Made by a program: the position numbers and the translations under genes. Shown here one piece after another: positions 51,926 through 59,925 of a stretch of DNA of 64,000 nt. Every line of letters starts with the position of its first letter. Position 1 is the first letter of the stretch. A model generated the notes under the pieces. The model had not been told where the DNA came from, did not search any database, and was given only the letters and a program-made list of their open reading frames with translations. Origin of the DNA: Thermofilaceae archaeon (lineage in GTDB: Archaea > Thermoproteota > Thermoprotei > Thermofilales > Thermofilaceae); contig JAVYQJ010000006.1 in assembly GCA_038731975.1 (NCBI GenBank), forward strand, positions 1 to 64,000, given 5' to 3'.

Positions 51926-52853
51926 GCACAGGGTTCACCCGGCTTGGCTCCTCCTCATTGCTTGGCTAGCCTTCCTCGTCCTCCTGCTCGCAGCGACGGG
52001 TGTGAGACCCGCGCGCTACATCAAGGTGCACGACGGCAGGTACTGGACCTGGTACGCGCCGGAGCACGTATGGAGCCGCTACGGGGACGAGATCTCCAGG
52101 TTCTTCGATTACGCCGACAGGGTCTACGAGGCGCTGAGGGAAGACCTGGGAGTTGAGCCGCGCGAGAGGGTGTACCTGCTCGTGCACCCCGGCGGCGCCG
52201 GCTTCGCGGGCTTCGCGGTCGGTGACATAATGGAAATACGGGCGGTCACCGGCAGGCGCAGCCCCGGTATCGGCGTGGTCTACGACGCTTTCATCGGGGA
52301 GGCCTACGGGGTGCGCGGTTACTGGGCCTACGTCCTGATCGCGCACGAGGCGACGAACCTCTTCACCGGCGAGGGGGTTACCGGGGGCTGGCCGTGGGCG
52401 GATGGGACCGACATCTGGGGTCGCGGCAGCCCCTTCCCCTACGCCGTCGCGGTGCTCGTGACGAGGCAGCTCGGCCTGGAGCAGGTATCCTCAACCCACT
52501 ACAGGATCCTCGACCCGCGAGATCGGCCCTACGTGGACCTCTTCATCAGGATCGTTGAGGAGAGGGGCTGGGGCGCGATCAGGAGGATGTTCCACCTGAT
52601 GCTCGAGGACGGCGTCCGCCTTGACGCGCAGGGCCCCATCTCAAGCGAGCCGCTGAAGAGCCACTACGTCTTCCTCTACCTCAGCCTCGGCTACGGCAGC
52701 GACCTCGCAGAGGTGCTGGCGGAGCACGGCCTACCCGTGAACAGGACTCTGCTCGCGGAGCTCTCCGAAGCCTACGCGAACCGGTCGTGCGACCCCGAGG
52801 GCTGGCGGCTCGGGTACTACGAGAGGGTTTTGAAATGCGCTAGGGGTAACTGA
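51903..52853 (+). CDS. Membrane-anchored protein with a zincin-like HE motif
   Basis: The 316-residue protein has one N-terminal membrane anchor ([19 protein letters not shown]) and an extracellular domain. The segment [20 protein letters not shown] recalls the HExxH helix of gluzincin metalloproteases, but the second His is Asn. A Trp-rich loop ([19 protein letters not shown]) and a helical end follow. I cannot name a family. It may be an inactive or unusual metalloprotease (inference). ATG 51903 overlaps acyP; it ends convergently with the UPF0173 gene (14-nt overlap). Confidence 0.6.
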   Translation: MTSTSATRHRVHPAWLLLIAWLAFLVLLLAATGVRPARYIKVHDGRYWTWYAPEHVWSRYGDEISRFFDYADRVYEALREDLGVEPRERVYLLVHPGGAGFAGFAVGDIMEIRAVTGRRSPGIGVVYDAFIGEAYGVRGYWAYVLIAHEATNLFTGEGVTGGWPWADGTDIWGRGSPFPYAVAVLVTRQLGLEQVSSTHYRILDPRDRPYVDLFIRIVEERGWGAIRRMFHLMLEDGVRLDAQGPISSEPLKSHYVFLYLSLGYGSDLAEVLAEHGLPVNRTLLAELSEAYANRSCDPEGWRLGYYERVLKCARGN

Positions 52854-53526
52854 AGCTTTCGCCGGGCTTCAGGACGACTACGCGGGTCCTGGTGACCTCC
52901 TCCACAATGCTCTTGAAACGCCCCGGGTCGGCCCTGATCAGGGGGAAGGTGTCGTAGTGCATGGGGACAGCCACTCTCGGCCTGATCAGCTGAACGGCCT
53001 TCACGGCCTCCCTCACACCCATCGTGAAGTGGCCGCCGATGGGGAGCAGCGCGATGTCGGGCTGGTAGAGCTCGCCGATGAGAGCCATGTCGCCGAACAG
53101 GCCGGTGTCGCCAGCATGGTAGATGCTCGCGTCCCCGCCGCGGACGACGACCCCCGTGGGGCACCCCCTCTCGCTGCTGTGGACGGCTGGCGTCAGAACC
53201 ACCTCCAACCCCTCCACGGCTAGGGGCCCGCCCACGTTGCCTCCAACCGCCTTGACCCCCTCGCTCGCCAACCGCTCGGCCAGCTCGTAAACCGCCAGCA
53301 CGACGGCTCCGGTGAGCTTGGCCAGTTCAACGGCGTTGCCCAGGTGGTCGCCGTGGTCGTGCGTGACGATGATGTAGTCGACCCTCCTCCCCCTGTAGTC
53401 GGACGGCTTGACGGGTGACAGGGGGTTCTCGAGCCAAGGGTCGATGAGGAGGGTCTTCGCGGAACCGTCAAGCCCCTTGATCTCGATCTCGAAGGCCGCG
53501 TGACCGAGGAACTTGACTCTGGCCAC
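52840..53526 (-). CDS. UPF0173 metallo-beta-lactamase-fold hydrolase
   Basis: This 228-residue protein of the UPF0173 branch has the dinuclear zinc motif THDHGDHLGN, AGDTGLFGDM and PMHYDTFPLI at conserved places. It is a cytosolic hydrolase of unknown substrate. GTG 53526 is leaderless from the TATA at 53548-53556. Confidence 0.9.
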   Translation of the reverse strand: MARVKFLGHAAFEIEIKGLDGSAKTLLIDPWLENPLSPVKPSDYRGRRVDYIIVTHDHGDHLGNAVELAKLTGAVVLAVYELAERLASEGVKAVGGNVGGPLAVEGLEVVLTPAVHSSERGCPTGVVVRGGDASIYHAGDTGLFGDMALIGELYQPDIALLPIGGHFTMGVREAVKAVQLIRPRVAVPMHYDTFPLIRADPGRFKSIVEEVTRTRVVVLKPGESFSYP

Positions 53527-53547
53527 GCCACGGCGTGGGCGTGGAGG

Positions 53548-53556
53548 CTAAAAAGG
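53548..53556 (-). promoter_or_regulatory. TATA element of the UPF0173 gene
   Basis: The minus-strand CCTTTTTAG is centred 26 nt before GTG 53526. Confidence 0.5.
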
Positions 53557-53558
53557 TT

Positions 53559-54521
53559 TCAGTATGGGTTATCGTAGTCGACCAGGTTCAGCGGCTTCTC
53601 ACCCCTCAGGTAGCGCGCAACGTTCTCGGCTGCGAACTCGAGGCAGCTCCTCCTCGCCGACCGGGTCCAGCCGGCCTTGTGGGGGGTGGCGATGACGTTG
53701 GGGAGCTTGTGGATTCCCAGCCTCGAGGGAGCCCCCTCGGCCGGCGGGTACAGCCACCAGACGTCTACCGCCGCCCCAGCGATCCAGCCCTCCGTTAAAG
53801 CCCTGTAGAGCGCCTCCTCATCTACGACGGGCCCCCTCCCGACGTTCACTAGGTAGGCTGTCGCCTTCATCGCTCTCAGAACTCTCTCGTTGATGAGCCC
53901 CCTCGTCTCGGGAGTCAACGGTAGCGCCACGACGAGGAAGTCTGCTTCGCCAGCTACGCGGGGGAGCTCCTCTGGCCCTACGACGAGATCGGCGAGCCCG
54001 TCGGGCTGCGGGCGCCTCTTGACGCCCACTACCCTCGCGCCCAGGCACTTGCACATCCTCGCCAGCTCCCTCCCGATCTCGCCGTAACCCACGATCACCA
54101 CGTTTTTCCCCGCGAAATCCTCGAGGAACGTGGACTCGCTCCACGGAACCCAACCCCCCTCCCTAACGGTCAGGTGCATCTGCGCCACCCTCTTCGCGAG
54201 CGCCAGCATCAGGGCGAGAGCGTGCTCGGCGACGGCCCGGGCGTTGCAACCCTTCGCTGAAGCCAGGAGAATCCCCCTGCTTTTCAGCAGCTCCAGGTCG
54301 TAGCTGTCGACGCCGGCGGAGACCGCCTGCACGAACTTCAACCGCTCGGCTCCCGCAATGGCTTCGGGGGGTGGGTTCCCGACGGCGACTTCAGCGTCCT
54401 TCAGCTCCTCGACGATGCCTTCCCTCCCGGCCGCCGCCACGCGGGCTAGCCCTCCCAACCGGCTCCGGAAGAGCTCGAGCTCCCACTCGCGCGCGGCCCA
54501 CGCTAGGACCACCTTTCGCAT
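53559..54521 (-). CDS. D-2-hydroxyacid dehydrogenase family protein
   Basis: This 320-residue NAD(P)-dependent oxidoreductase has the Rossmann motif VVIVGYGEIGRELA, the substrate Arg in VNVGRGPVVDEEAL and the catalytic His in TPHKAGWT. The usual D-V-F-x-x-E-P loop with the catalytic Glu is replaced by AVDVWWLYPP, so the Arg-Glu-His triad is incomplete. A glyoxylate/hydroxypyruvate or phosphoglycerate-type role is possible. ATG 54521 has its own TATA (54543-54551) inside the 3' end of the RNase HI gene. The longer frame to 54563 is less likely. Confidence 0.83.
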   Translation of the reverse strand: MRKVVLAWAAREWELELFRSRLGGLARVAAAGREGIVEELKDAEVAVGNPPPEAIAGAERLKFVQAVSAGVDSYDLELLKSRGILLASAKGCNARAVAEHALALMLALAKRVAQMHLTVREGGWVPWSESTFLEDFAGKNVVIVGYGEIGRELARMCKCLGARVVGVKRRPQPDGLADLVVGPEELPRVAGEADFLVVALPLTPETRGLINERVLRAMKATAYLVNVGRGPVVDEEALYRALTEGWIAGAAVDVWWLYPPAEGAPSRLGIHKLPNVIATPHKAGWTRSARRSCLEFAAENVARYLRGEKPLNLVDYDNPY

Positions 54522-54542
54522 GACGCTAGCATAGGGCTCTCC

Positions 54543-54551
54543 CTTATAACC
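54543..54551 (-). promoter_or_regulatory. Internal TATA element overlapping the rnhA 3' end
   Basis: The minus-strand GGTTATAAG is centred about 26 nt before ATG 54521 of the dehydrogenase gene. Confidence 0.45.
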
Positions 54552-55050
54552 TTTCGAGGCCACGGCTCCGCAGGAAGGCGCGCCAGCGACGCTCGCTGTA
54601 GGCTGACAGAGCCTCGGGGTGCTCCCTGATGTACTCCCTCAGGGCTTCAAGGCTGAGAGCGTCGGCCTCCCGGTTCCCCTCGCGGGGGATCCAGACGTAC
54701 CTCCGCCTCGGGAAGCGGGAGAGCAGCTCGACAGCCCTCCTGTAGAGGGGGGCGATGCGCGGGCTTCTCACTGCGTAGCGGCCCTGCAGCTGCCGTATGA
54801 CGAGCTGGCTGTCGCCCTTGACGACGAGCTCGCTGCCCGCGCAGCCGTTGGCGATGAGCCACTCGAGCGCCCTGATGAGGGCGGTGTACTCCGCGACGTT
54901 GTTCGTCACGTCGTCGCCCTTGTAGCCGGCGCCCACGATCCCCTTGCCGGCCGCGATTCTCTCCCCATCCCTGTAGACTACGAAGCCGTACGCGGCGATC
55001 CCTCCCGGGTTGACCGGCTCGCAAAGCCCGTCGAAGTAGACGGTTATCAT
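54544..55050 (-). CDS. rnhA: Ribonuclease HI
   Basis: This 168-residue RNase HI cuts RNA in RNA-DNA hybrids. The acidic set is D7 (VYFDGLC), E54 (NNVAEYTALI), D80 (VVKGDSQLVI) and D130 (GNREADALS). The N-terminal hybrid-binding domain of eukaryotic enzymes is absent. ATG 55050 overlaps the coiled-coil gene stop (ATGA), so both follow the ArsR-type regulator as one operon. Confidence 0.93.
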   Translation of the reverse strand: MITVYFDGLCEPVNPGGIAAYGFVVYRDGERIAAGKGIVGAGYKGDDVTNNVAEYTALIRALEWLIANGCAGSELVVKGDSQLVIRQLQGRYAVRSPRIAPLYRRAVELLSRFPRRRYVWIPREGNREADALSLEALREYIREHPEALSAYSERRWRAFLRSRGLERL

Positions 55051-55373
55051 CGACGCGCCCCCCGCTCCTTGAGGAGCTCGATGAGCGCCAGCACGCGCTG
55101 GATCATCTCCTTGTTCGCGGCGAGCTCCTCCCGTATCTCGTCCACCTCGTTCGCCAGGGCGAAGATCGTGCTGTACACCTCCCTAACCCTGTTGCGCAGC
55201 TCGGCGGGCACGTGTCCCAGCGCCCTCATCTTATCCATCAGGGACTGAACCATGAGGAACTGCTGCTCGAGCTTCCCGGTCAAATCGGCTATCATCCGCT
55301 CCCTCTTCTCCACCTCCCTCAACAGTGCCTGCAACCTCTTCTCCACCAACTCGAGGATCGGCGGAGCCTCCAT
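55047..55373 (-). CDS. Small coiled-coil protein
   Basis: This 108-residue, mostly helical protein has heptad-rich charged stretches (LELVEKRLQALLREVEKRERM, then VDEIREELAANKEMIQRVLAL). It has no known catalytic motif. ATG 55373 starts 10 nt after the stop of the ArsR-type gene; the upstream extension overlaps that gene. Co-translation with rnhA suggests a shared role, but none is known. Confidence 0.65.
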   Translation of the reverse strand: MEAPPILELVEKRLQALLREVEKRERMIADLTGKLEQQFLMVQSLMDKMRALGHVPAELRNRVREVYSTIFALANEVDEIREELAANKEMIQRVLALIELLKERGARR

Positions 55374-55383
55374 CGTGCTACGG

Positions 55384-56301
55384 CTACTCGAGGAGGACGG
55401 CATCGTCGACTTCACCGTCCCCGTCGGTGTCCACGCCCTCGACGACGTGGGCGACCGCGCTGTCGTCGTGCGCGTTCGGCTCGGCGAGGCGGGCTCCCTG
55501 CTTGAATAGGGCTGCGAAAGCGGCCTTCGTCCCCGGCAGGTGGACGCCGGCGATCAGGAGGACGCGCCCACTGCCGAAGGGGTTGTCGATGAGCTCGACG
55601 ACGCCGTGGTTGTCGTCGCTGTACACCCTCCCGCTGCACCTGGAGACGAGGGCGAAGCCCCTCCTTTCGTCGAAGTACACGGGCAGGTGCTCGTTGAGCC
55701 GCGCTGCCAGCATGTTGGCCGCGGGCCCTCCCACCACGATGACGCCCCCCTTCGAGAGGTCGAGTCGGGGGTCGGTGTCCAGCGCGATCTCCAGCTCGAC
55801 CGTGGAACCGTAGGATGCCCCGAGCGCGTAGGCGAGGCGGGCTGCCAGGTAGTGGTCGCGCCCCCTACCCCTGAAGGGGCCGTGGGGCTCCGGGCTTCCG
55901 AGCACCATCACGACCCGGTTGCCGTTTCGGAGGAGCTCCTCGAGGATGGGGGATGGCGAGGGCGCGGCCAACCCCAGCTCCCTCCTCCTCAGGAGGACGA
56001 CGAAGCCGTCAGCGGCCAGGGAGTACCTCGTAGCGGTCGCCCCCCTCCGCCGCTCGACGCCCGCCTCGACTACGAGCCCGCACTCCTTCAGTTTGGCCAT
56101 GTGGTAGTAGACGAGCTGCTCGTTGACGCCGAGCTCCCTGGCGACGTCCATGGGGAACTTCGGCTCGGCCGCCAAGCTCCTCAGGATCGCGAAGCGGGTT
56201 TCGTTTGAGAGTGCCTGCAGGGCCTCCGGGCCGTCGACCTGCCTCACGTAACCGACGAGCCTGCCGCTCGAGGGGTCCACTAGGGCGAGCAGATCATCCA
56301 T
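55384..56301 (-). CDS. ArsR-type transcriptional regulator with a C-terminal S-layer-like domain
   Basis: The N-terminal part has a winged helix-turn-helix (LSNETRFAILRSLAAEPKF then MDVARELGVNEQLVYYHMAKLKECGLV, residues about 30-90). The C-terminal half (GGVIVVGGPAANMLAARLNEH and VVELIDNPFGSGRVLLIAGV, about 185-270) resembles the S-layer C-terminal / envelope-protein fold with a GGPAAN core. Such fusions may sense or regulate envelope processes. ATG 56301 has AT-rich elements at 56313-56333. The upstream extension is rejected because it overlaps the divergent sugar nucleotidyltransferase gene. Confidence 0.75.
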   Translation of the reverse strand: MDDLLALVDPSSGRLVGYVRQVDGPEALQALSNETRFAILRSLAAEPKFPMDVARELGVNEQLVYYHMAKLKECGLVVEAGVERRRGATATRYSLAADGFVVLLRRRELGLAAPSPSPILEELLRNGNRVVMVLGSPEPHGPFRGRGRDHYLAARLAYALGASYGSTVELEIALDTDPRLDLSKGGVIVVGGPAANMLAARLNEHLPVYFDERRGFALVSRCSGRVYSDDNHGVVELIDNPFGSGRVLLIAGVHLPGTKAAFAALFKQGARLAEPNAHDDSAVAHVVEGVDTDGDGEVDDAVLLE

Positions 56302-56431
56302 CACTAAAACCCTCCTTTTTATGGTCAATAAATCCCTTTCTGCAACGCAGGCTGGAACCGGCGCAACCCGGTTGAACCCCCCGGATGACTTTCCCAGGAA
56401 AGGATAAGAGCGCGGCCGCGGGGCGCACTCG

Positions 56432-57718
56432 ATGAGGATCGCGGTCTTCGAGGATGGCGCCGTCAGCAACCTCTCCCCTCTGACTCTCACGAGGGCGGTC
56501 TTCGACTTGAGGGTGGGCCGCTACACCCTCCTCGAGAGGGTGCAGATGAAGTTCGGCACAGCCGACCTTGCCCTTGTCAGGGGGTACCTGGCCGAGTACT
56601 ACCGGGAGGTTCGTAAACTCGAAGTGGAGGTGGGGGACGCGGATGACGACGTCCTCCTCGTCAACCCGCGCTTCGTTCTCGACCCGCGCGCGATGGGTGC
56701 CCTCGAGAAGCTGTGCTCGGAGGGGAGGCGCTTCATCCTGCTCAGCGGCGCCGACGTTGTGGGGGCTCTCCTCCCGCGGCACGTCGGGCTGGAGCGCCTC
56801 CACGTCCCCGTGGATAGCTCCGATCTGGTGAGGAGCGTGAAGGGCAGGGTGGAGCCGCTCTACATCGAAGGATCCCCCATCGACTACCCCTGGCAGCTGG
56901 TCGAGCTCAACAGCCGAATCCTTCCCGACGACGCTGCTTGCGGAGGCGGGGTTCTCGGGGAGGTCGACGAGACCGTGAAGGTGCTTGGGAGGGGCGGGCT
57001 CGCCGTAGGGGAGGGCGCCGTTGTGGAGCCTTACGTCGTGCTCGACACGAGGAAGGGGCCGATCCTCATCGAGAGTGGGGCGGAGGTGAAGGCGCACGCG
57101 TACGTCGAGGGCCCCTGCGTCATAGGCCGGGGAACCGTGGTGATGCCGGGAGCCCGAGTGAGGGAGGGGTGCTCGATAGGCCCCGTCTGCAGGGTTGGTG
57201 GTGAGGTGGAGGAGTCGATCATCCACGGCTTCAGCAACAAGTACCACGACGGCTTCCTCGGCCACGCTTACGTCGGGGAGTGGGTCAACCTCGGCGCTTT
57301 GACGACAAACAGCGACCTGAAGAACACGTACGGGACGGTCAGGGTCGGCGTAGGGGCGCGGAGGTTGGATACGGGCCGGGTGAAGGTGGGGGCCTTCATC
57401 GCCGACTTCGTGAAGACCGCGATTGGGACGCTCATCTACACCGGAAAGCGGGTCGGCGTATCCAGCCACCTCCACGGCGTGGTCGTGGAGGACGTGCCCT
57501 CCTTCACGATCTACGCCAAATCGCTGGGCCAGGAACCGGTTGAGCTGAGGTTGGAGTCCGCGGTTGAAACGGCTAGGAGGATGATGGCGAGAAGGGGCGT
57601 TTCAATGCCGAAGGCGCTGGAGGCCCTGCTCGAGCGGGTCTTCGAGCTCACGAGATCAGAGAGAGCCGCTGCAGGCGTGAGGGCAGCGACCTTCCAGCTG
57701 GTCCGCCAGCCCGAGTGA
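56432..57718 (+). CDS. GlmU-like sugar nucleotidyltransferase with left-handed beta-helix
   Basis: The 428-residue protein pairs an N-terminal NTP_transf_4-type domain (IAVFEDGAVSNLSPLTLTRAVFDLRVG) with a C-terminal hexapeptide beta-helix (VLIESGAEVKAHAYVEGPCVIG, GTVVMPGARVREG, WVNLGALTTNSDLKNTYG). This fits a bifunctional sugar-1-phosphate nucleotidylyl/acetyltransferase or a related sugar-nucleotide enzyme. The canonical N-terminal GGxGTRL pyrophosphorylase loop is not visible, so nucleotidyl transfer is uncertain. It ends convergently against the retropepsin-like gene. Confidence 0.82.
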   Translation: MRIAVFEDGAVSNLSPLTLTRAVFDLRVGRYTLLERVQMKFGTADLALVRGYLAEYYREVRKLEVEVGDADDDVLLVNPRFVLDPRAMGALEKLCSEGRRFILLSGADVVGALLPRHVGLERLHVPVDSSDLVRSVKGRVEPLYIEGSPIDYPWQLVELNSRILPDDAACGGGVLGEVDETVKVLGRGGLAVGEGAVVEPYVVLDTRKGPILIESGAEVKAHAYVEGPCVIGRGTVVMPGARVREGCSIGPVCRVGGEVEESIIHGFSNKYHDGFLGHAYVGEWVNLGALTTNSDLKNTYGTVRVGVGARRLDTGRVKVGAFIADFVKTAIGTLIYTGKRVGVSSHLHGVVVEDVPSFTIYAKSLGQEPVELRLESAVETARRMMARRGVSMPKALEALLERVFELTRSERAAAGVRAATFQLVRQPE

Positions 57719-57719
57719 G

Positions 57720-58118
57720 CTAGGGGGTCTCGAGCAGAACCCTCCCGCCAGCAGCATCGAGGTGGGCGTAGAACCTGTTTAGGACTCCTCTGCCTAGCAG
57801 GAGCCTCCTGAGGAGCGGGTGGGCCCACACCTTCACCAGCCCCAGGGGTTCGCCGCAGAGGTAGATTCGAGCCAGAGCCGCGCTCAACCTGACCGGGAGG
57901 AATCCGCCGTGCAGCGCGTATACCTCCTCGTCCACGGCGGTGTAGTCGAGCTCCAGCCTGCCCCAAACCTCCTCCGTTAGAAGGAGGGTGCCGTCGAAGC
58001 CCGTGTCGACGTAGAAGAGCTCCTCAACGCTCCTTCCCGTCACCGGGTTTTCCAGCCTCACTCTCACCGCCGGTGCCGGCGGCGACCGGGACCTGTCGTA
58101 GAAACCCTCACACCTCAA
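57720..58118 (-). CDS. Retropepsin-like aspartic protease (clan AA)
   Basis: This 132-residue protein has the single-lobe pepsin-like fold. The active-site DTG lies in FYVDTGFDGTLLL, and the hydrophobic-hydrophobic-Gly motif is LLLGRGVLNRF. It would dimerise to be active. TTG 58118 is chosen so that it overlaps the stop of the RHH gene by 11 nt; TTG 58139 is possible. The pair resembles a toxin-antitoxin-like two-gene unit. Confidence 0.75.
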   Translation of the reverse strand: MRCEGFYDRSRSPPAPAVRVRLENPVTGRSVEELFYVDTGFDGTLLLTEEVWGRLELDYTAVDEEVYALHGGFLPVRLSAALARIYLCGEPLGLVKVWAHPLLRRLLLGRGVLNRFYAHLDAAGGRVLLETP

Positions 58119-58497
58119 GCCCCCCGCCCCCAACCTCAACGAACTCGACCCGCCTCGCCCCCAGCGGCTTGATGAGGGAGTTCCTCAGGAGGCCGGCCTC
58201 GTACATGCTCCGCAGCTTCTCCACAGCCTCCTCCAGCGTCTCGCAGAGGAAGCTGACAGCACCGTCGTTGGCCACCACCAGGTAGCCCTTGTCCCTCCCC
58301 CCGGCCAGCCGGTTGGCGGCGGACCTGAGGGACTCACGTGCGTCCTTCGCGGGCTCGATGGGTGGGGGGGCTCTAAGCCACATCTCGAGGGCCTGGTTGA
58401 CGGCCTGGGACACCGTTATCCCCAGCAGCGCTGCCCTCGCCTTGACCTCCGCGTAGAGCCTCTCATCAACTCCCCTGACGAAGACCCCTTTAGCCAC
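58108..58497 (-). CDS. Ribbon-helix-helix DNA-binding protein paired with a retropepsin-like gene
   Basis: This 129-residue protein has an N-terminal RHH (VFVRGVDERLYAEVKARAALLG, then ITVSQAVNQALEMWL). A C-terminal alpha/beta part follows (KGYLVVANDGAVSFLCETLEEAVEKL). GTG 58497 is leaderless from the TATA near 58522-58532. The frame is open back to TTG 58551. Repeated GATAT units between TATA and start are a candidate operator. It overlaps the downstream aspartic-protease gene. Confidence 0.72.
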   Translation of the reverse strand: MAKGVFVRGVDERLYAEVKARAALLGITVSQAVNQALEMWLRAPPPIEPAKDARESLRSAANRLAGGRDKGYLVVANDGAVSFLCETLEEAVEKLRSMYEAGLLRNSLIKPLGARRVEFVEVGGGGLEV

Positions 58498-58500
58498 GGG

Positions 58501-58532
58501 AGGATATCCTGATATCTGGATATTAAGCTTTC
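58501..58532 (-). promoter_or_regulatory. Promoter with repeated GATAT operator-like units
   Basis: GGATATCC, TGATATC and TGGATAT lie in tandem at 58502-58524, next to the TATA (minus GCTTAATATC). Spacing of about 7-8 bp is suitable for RHH-dimer binding and autoregulation (inference). The region also lies upstream of the divergent HhH-GPD gene. Confidence 0.5.
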
Positions 58533-58572
58533 CGAGCGAAGCTCTCTTCAACCAGCCCGTGTTGGAGCCGGC

Positions 58573-59532
58573 GTGCTGCGGAGAGTCTCTGAGCTCGACT
58601 TGAGCGGCGAATGCCAGCGCCTCGGCGTCGACCTACCGAAGGTGCTAAGCGTCTACAACTTCCACTTCTGGTTCAACGGTAGTTCTGCGAAGATCGTCTT
58701 GAGCCTCGAGCCTCCCGCCGTCGCCTCCGTGGGGATCGACGGGCTTGCACGCGTGTACGCGGGGGAGGGCCTCGATCGGGCGGAGCTGGAGGAGAGGCTG
58801 GTCAGCGTGCTGGGGCTTCGCGAGGATCCAGCGGAGTTCTACCGGCTGGCAAGAAGCGACCCTCTGCTGGCGCCCTTCGCGAGCGAGTGGGCGGGGTGGA
58901 GGTTGAGGAGCACGGGCCTGTGGTGGGCGCTAGTCACAGCCGTCTGCCAGCAGAACGCCAGCTTCCGGCAGGGCTGGAGGATGCTGGCCAAGCTCGTGAA
59001 CCGCTACGGGAGGGGGGTTGAGCTCGAGGGCGAGGGGTGGGTCCCGCTGCCGCCGAGCCCCCACGACGTCCTCTCCGACCCCAGCAAGCTCAGGGAGGCG
59101 GGGCTGGGCTACCGCGCCGACACGGTGGTGCGCATCGCCGAGCGCTTCGTGAGAGGAGAGGTGCCCGACGAGGGGGAGCTGGCCAGGATGGAGGCTGGCG
59201 AGGCCGAGCGATCGCTCAAGACGGTTAGGGGAGTGGGCAGCTACACGGCCAGGCTGGCGCTCGCTCTCAGCGCGAGGAGGTACGAGCTGCCGCCCATCGA
59301 CAGGTGGGTGAGAGCGCTAGCGTCCCGAGCCTACGGGGTGAGCGGGGGCGAGGTGGAGTCCGCCTGGGTGAACAGGTGGGGCCGCTGGTCAGCGCTAGCC
59401 GTCGTCGCTCTGACGGTTGCGCTCGACGCCGCCCCCCTCAGGGAGGCCCTAGCCCGCCTCGAAGCCGGGCGCCTGCTACCCGAGCCGGGCAAGCTGAGCC
59501 CATCCACGCTCTGGTCCTTCGCACTATGCTAG
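58573..59532 (+). CDS. HhH-GPD DNA glycosylase (AlkA/OGG-like)
   Basis: This 319-residue base-excision-repair enzyme has an N-terminal TBP-like domain, then a helix-hairpin-helix (SLKTVRGVGSYTARLALAL) and catalytic D243 in LPPIDRWV. The Lys of bifunctional OGG1 is Tyr here, so a monofunctional AlkA-type alkylbase or hypoxanthine glycosylase is more likely. GTG 58573 is the start. It is divergent from the RHH gene. Confidence 0.85.
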   Translation: MLRRVSELDLSGECQRLGVDLPKVLSVYNFHFWFNGSSAKIVLSLEPPAVASVGIDGLARVYAGEGLDRAELEERLVSVLGLREDPAEFYRLARSDPLLAPFASEWAGWRLRSTGLWWALVTAVCQQNASFRQGWRMLAKLVNRYGRGVELEGEGWVPLPPSPHDVLSDPSKLREAGLGYRADTVVRIAERFVRGEVPDEGELARMEAGEAERSLKTVRGVGSYTARLALALSARRYELPPIDRWVRALASRAYGVSGGEVESAWVNRWGRWSALAVVALTVALDAAPLREALARLEAGRLLPEPGKLSPSTLWSFALC

Positions 59533-59925
59533 GCGCGCTTGCGACCTGAAAGGTGACGCGCAGACTCCGGGAGGGTTCGAGCTCGCGGCCATCGAGCGCT
59601 ACCATCAGCTCCGATGAATCGTCGATTCTCATGGGCACTTCAGCGGCGCGATCCACCCTAGAAAACTAATGATCAACTCCGATAAACTAGTCGTTGACTT
59701 CGATGGGGAAATCTTCCACCTTCAGCTTTCCCCCCCTTCTCCAGCCCCTGCGATGGTCTCTGCGGCCTTCCACATGGCGATGCTCAACAGTCGCTTAGCA
59801 GCGTTGCCCGGTTCGCGCAACGCTGCACGAACCTCCCTTACGCGGGAAACCAACCCGCTTCGAGGAGCCGCCGAACAGGACGGCGGCTGCAAAACCCTTT
59901 TCTACTTGTAGCAGAGGAAGCCCCC
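59533..59925. other. Largely non-coding 393-nt gap
   Basis: No RNA gene or mobile element is recognised. A plus-strand frame at 59669-59911 does not look protein-like. The only candidate is the short minus-strand reading frame at 59687-59853. A TATA-like CTTTTCTAC near 59896-59905 belongs to the downstream ferredoxin-type gene. Confidence 0.4.
59687..59853 (-). pseudogene. Possible small broken gene with a G7-run frameshift
   Basis: From TTG 59853 the minus strand reads as a helical, basic peptide (LREPGNAAKRLLSIAMWKAA, then ETIAGAGEGG) and stops at TGA 59722-59724. With one more G in the G7 run near 59730-59736, the frame would continue KLKVEDFPIEVND to TAG 59687, giving 55 residues. The protein-like look on both sides of the run supports a small gene, but I cannot name it. 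Confidence 0.3.

Noticed and set aside
59669-59911. 80-residue plus-strand frame in the 59.5-59.9 kb gap
   Set aside because: Composition is not protein-like, there is no promoter or ribosome site, and it ends at the promoter of the next gene.
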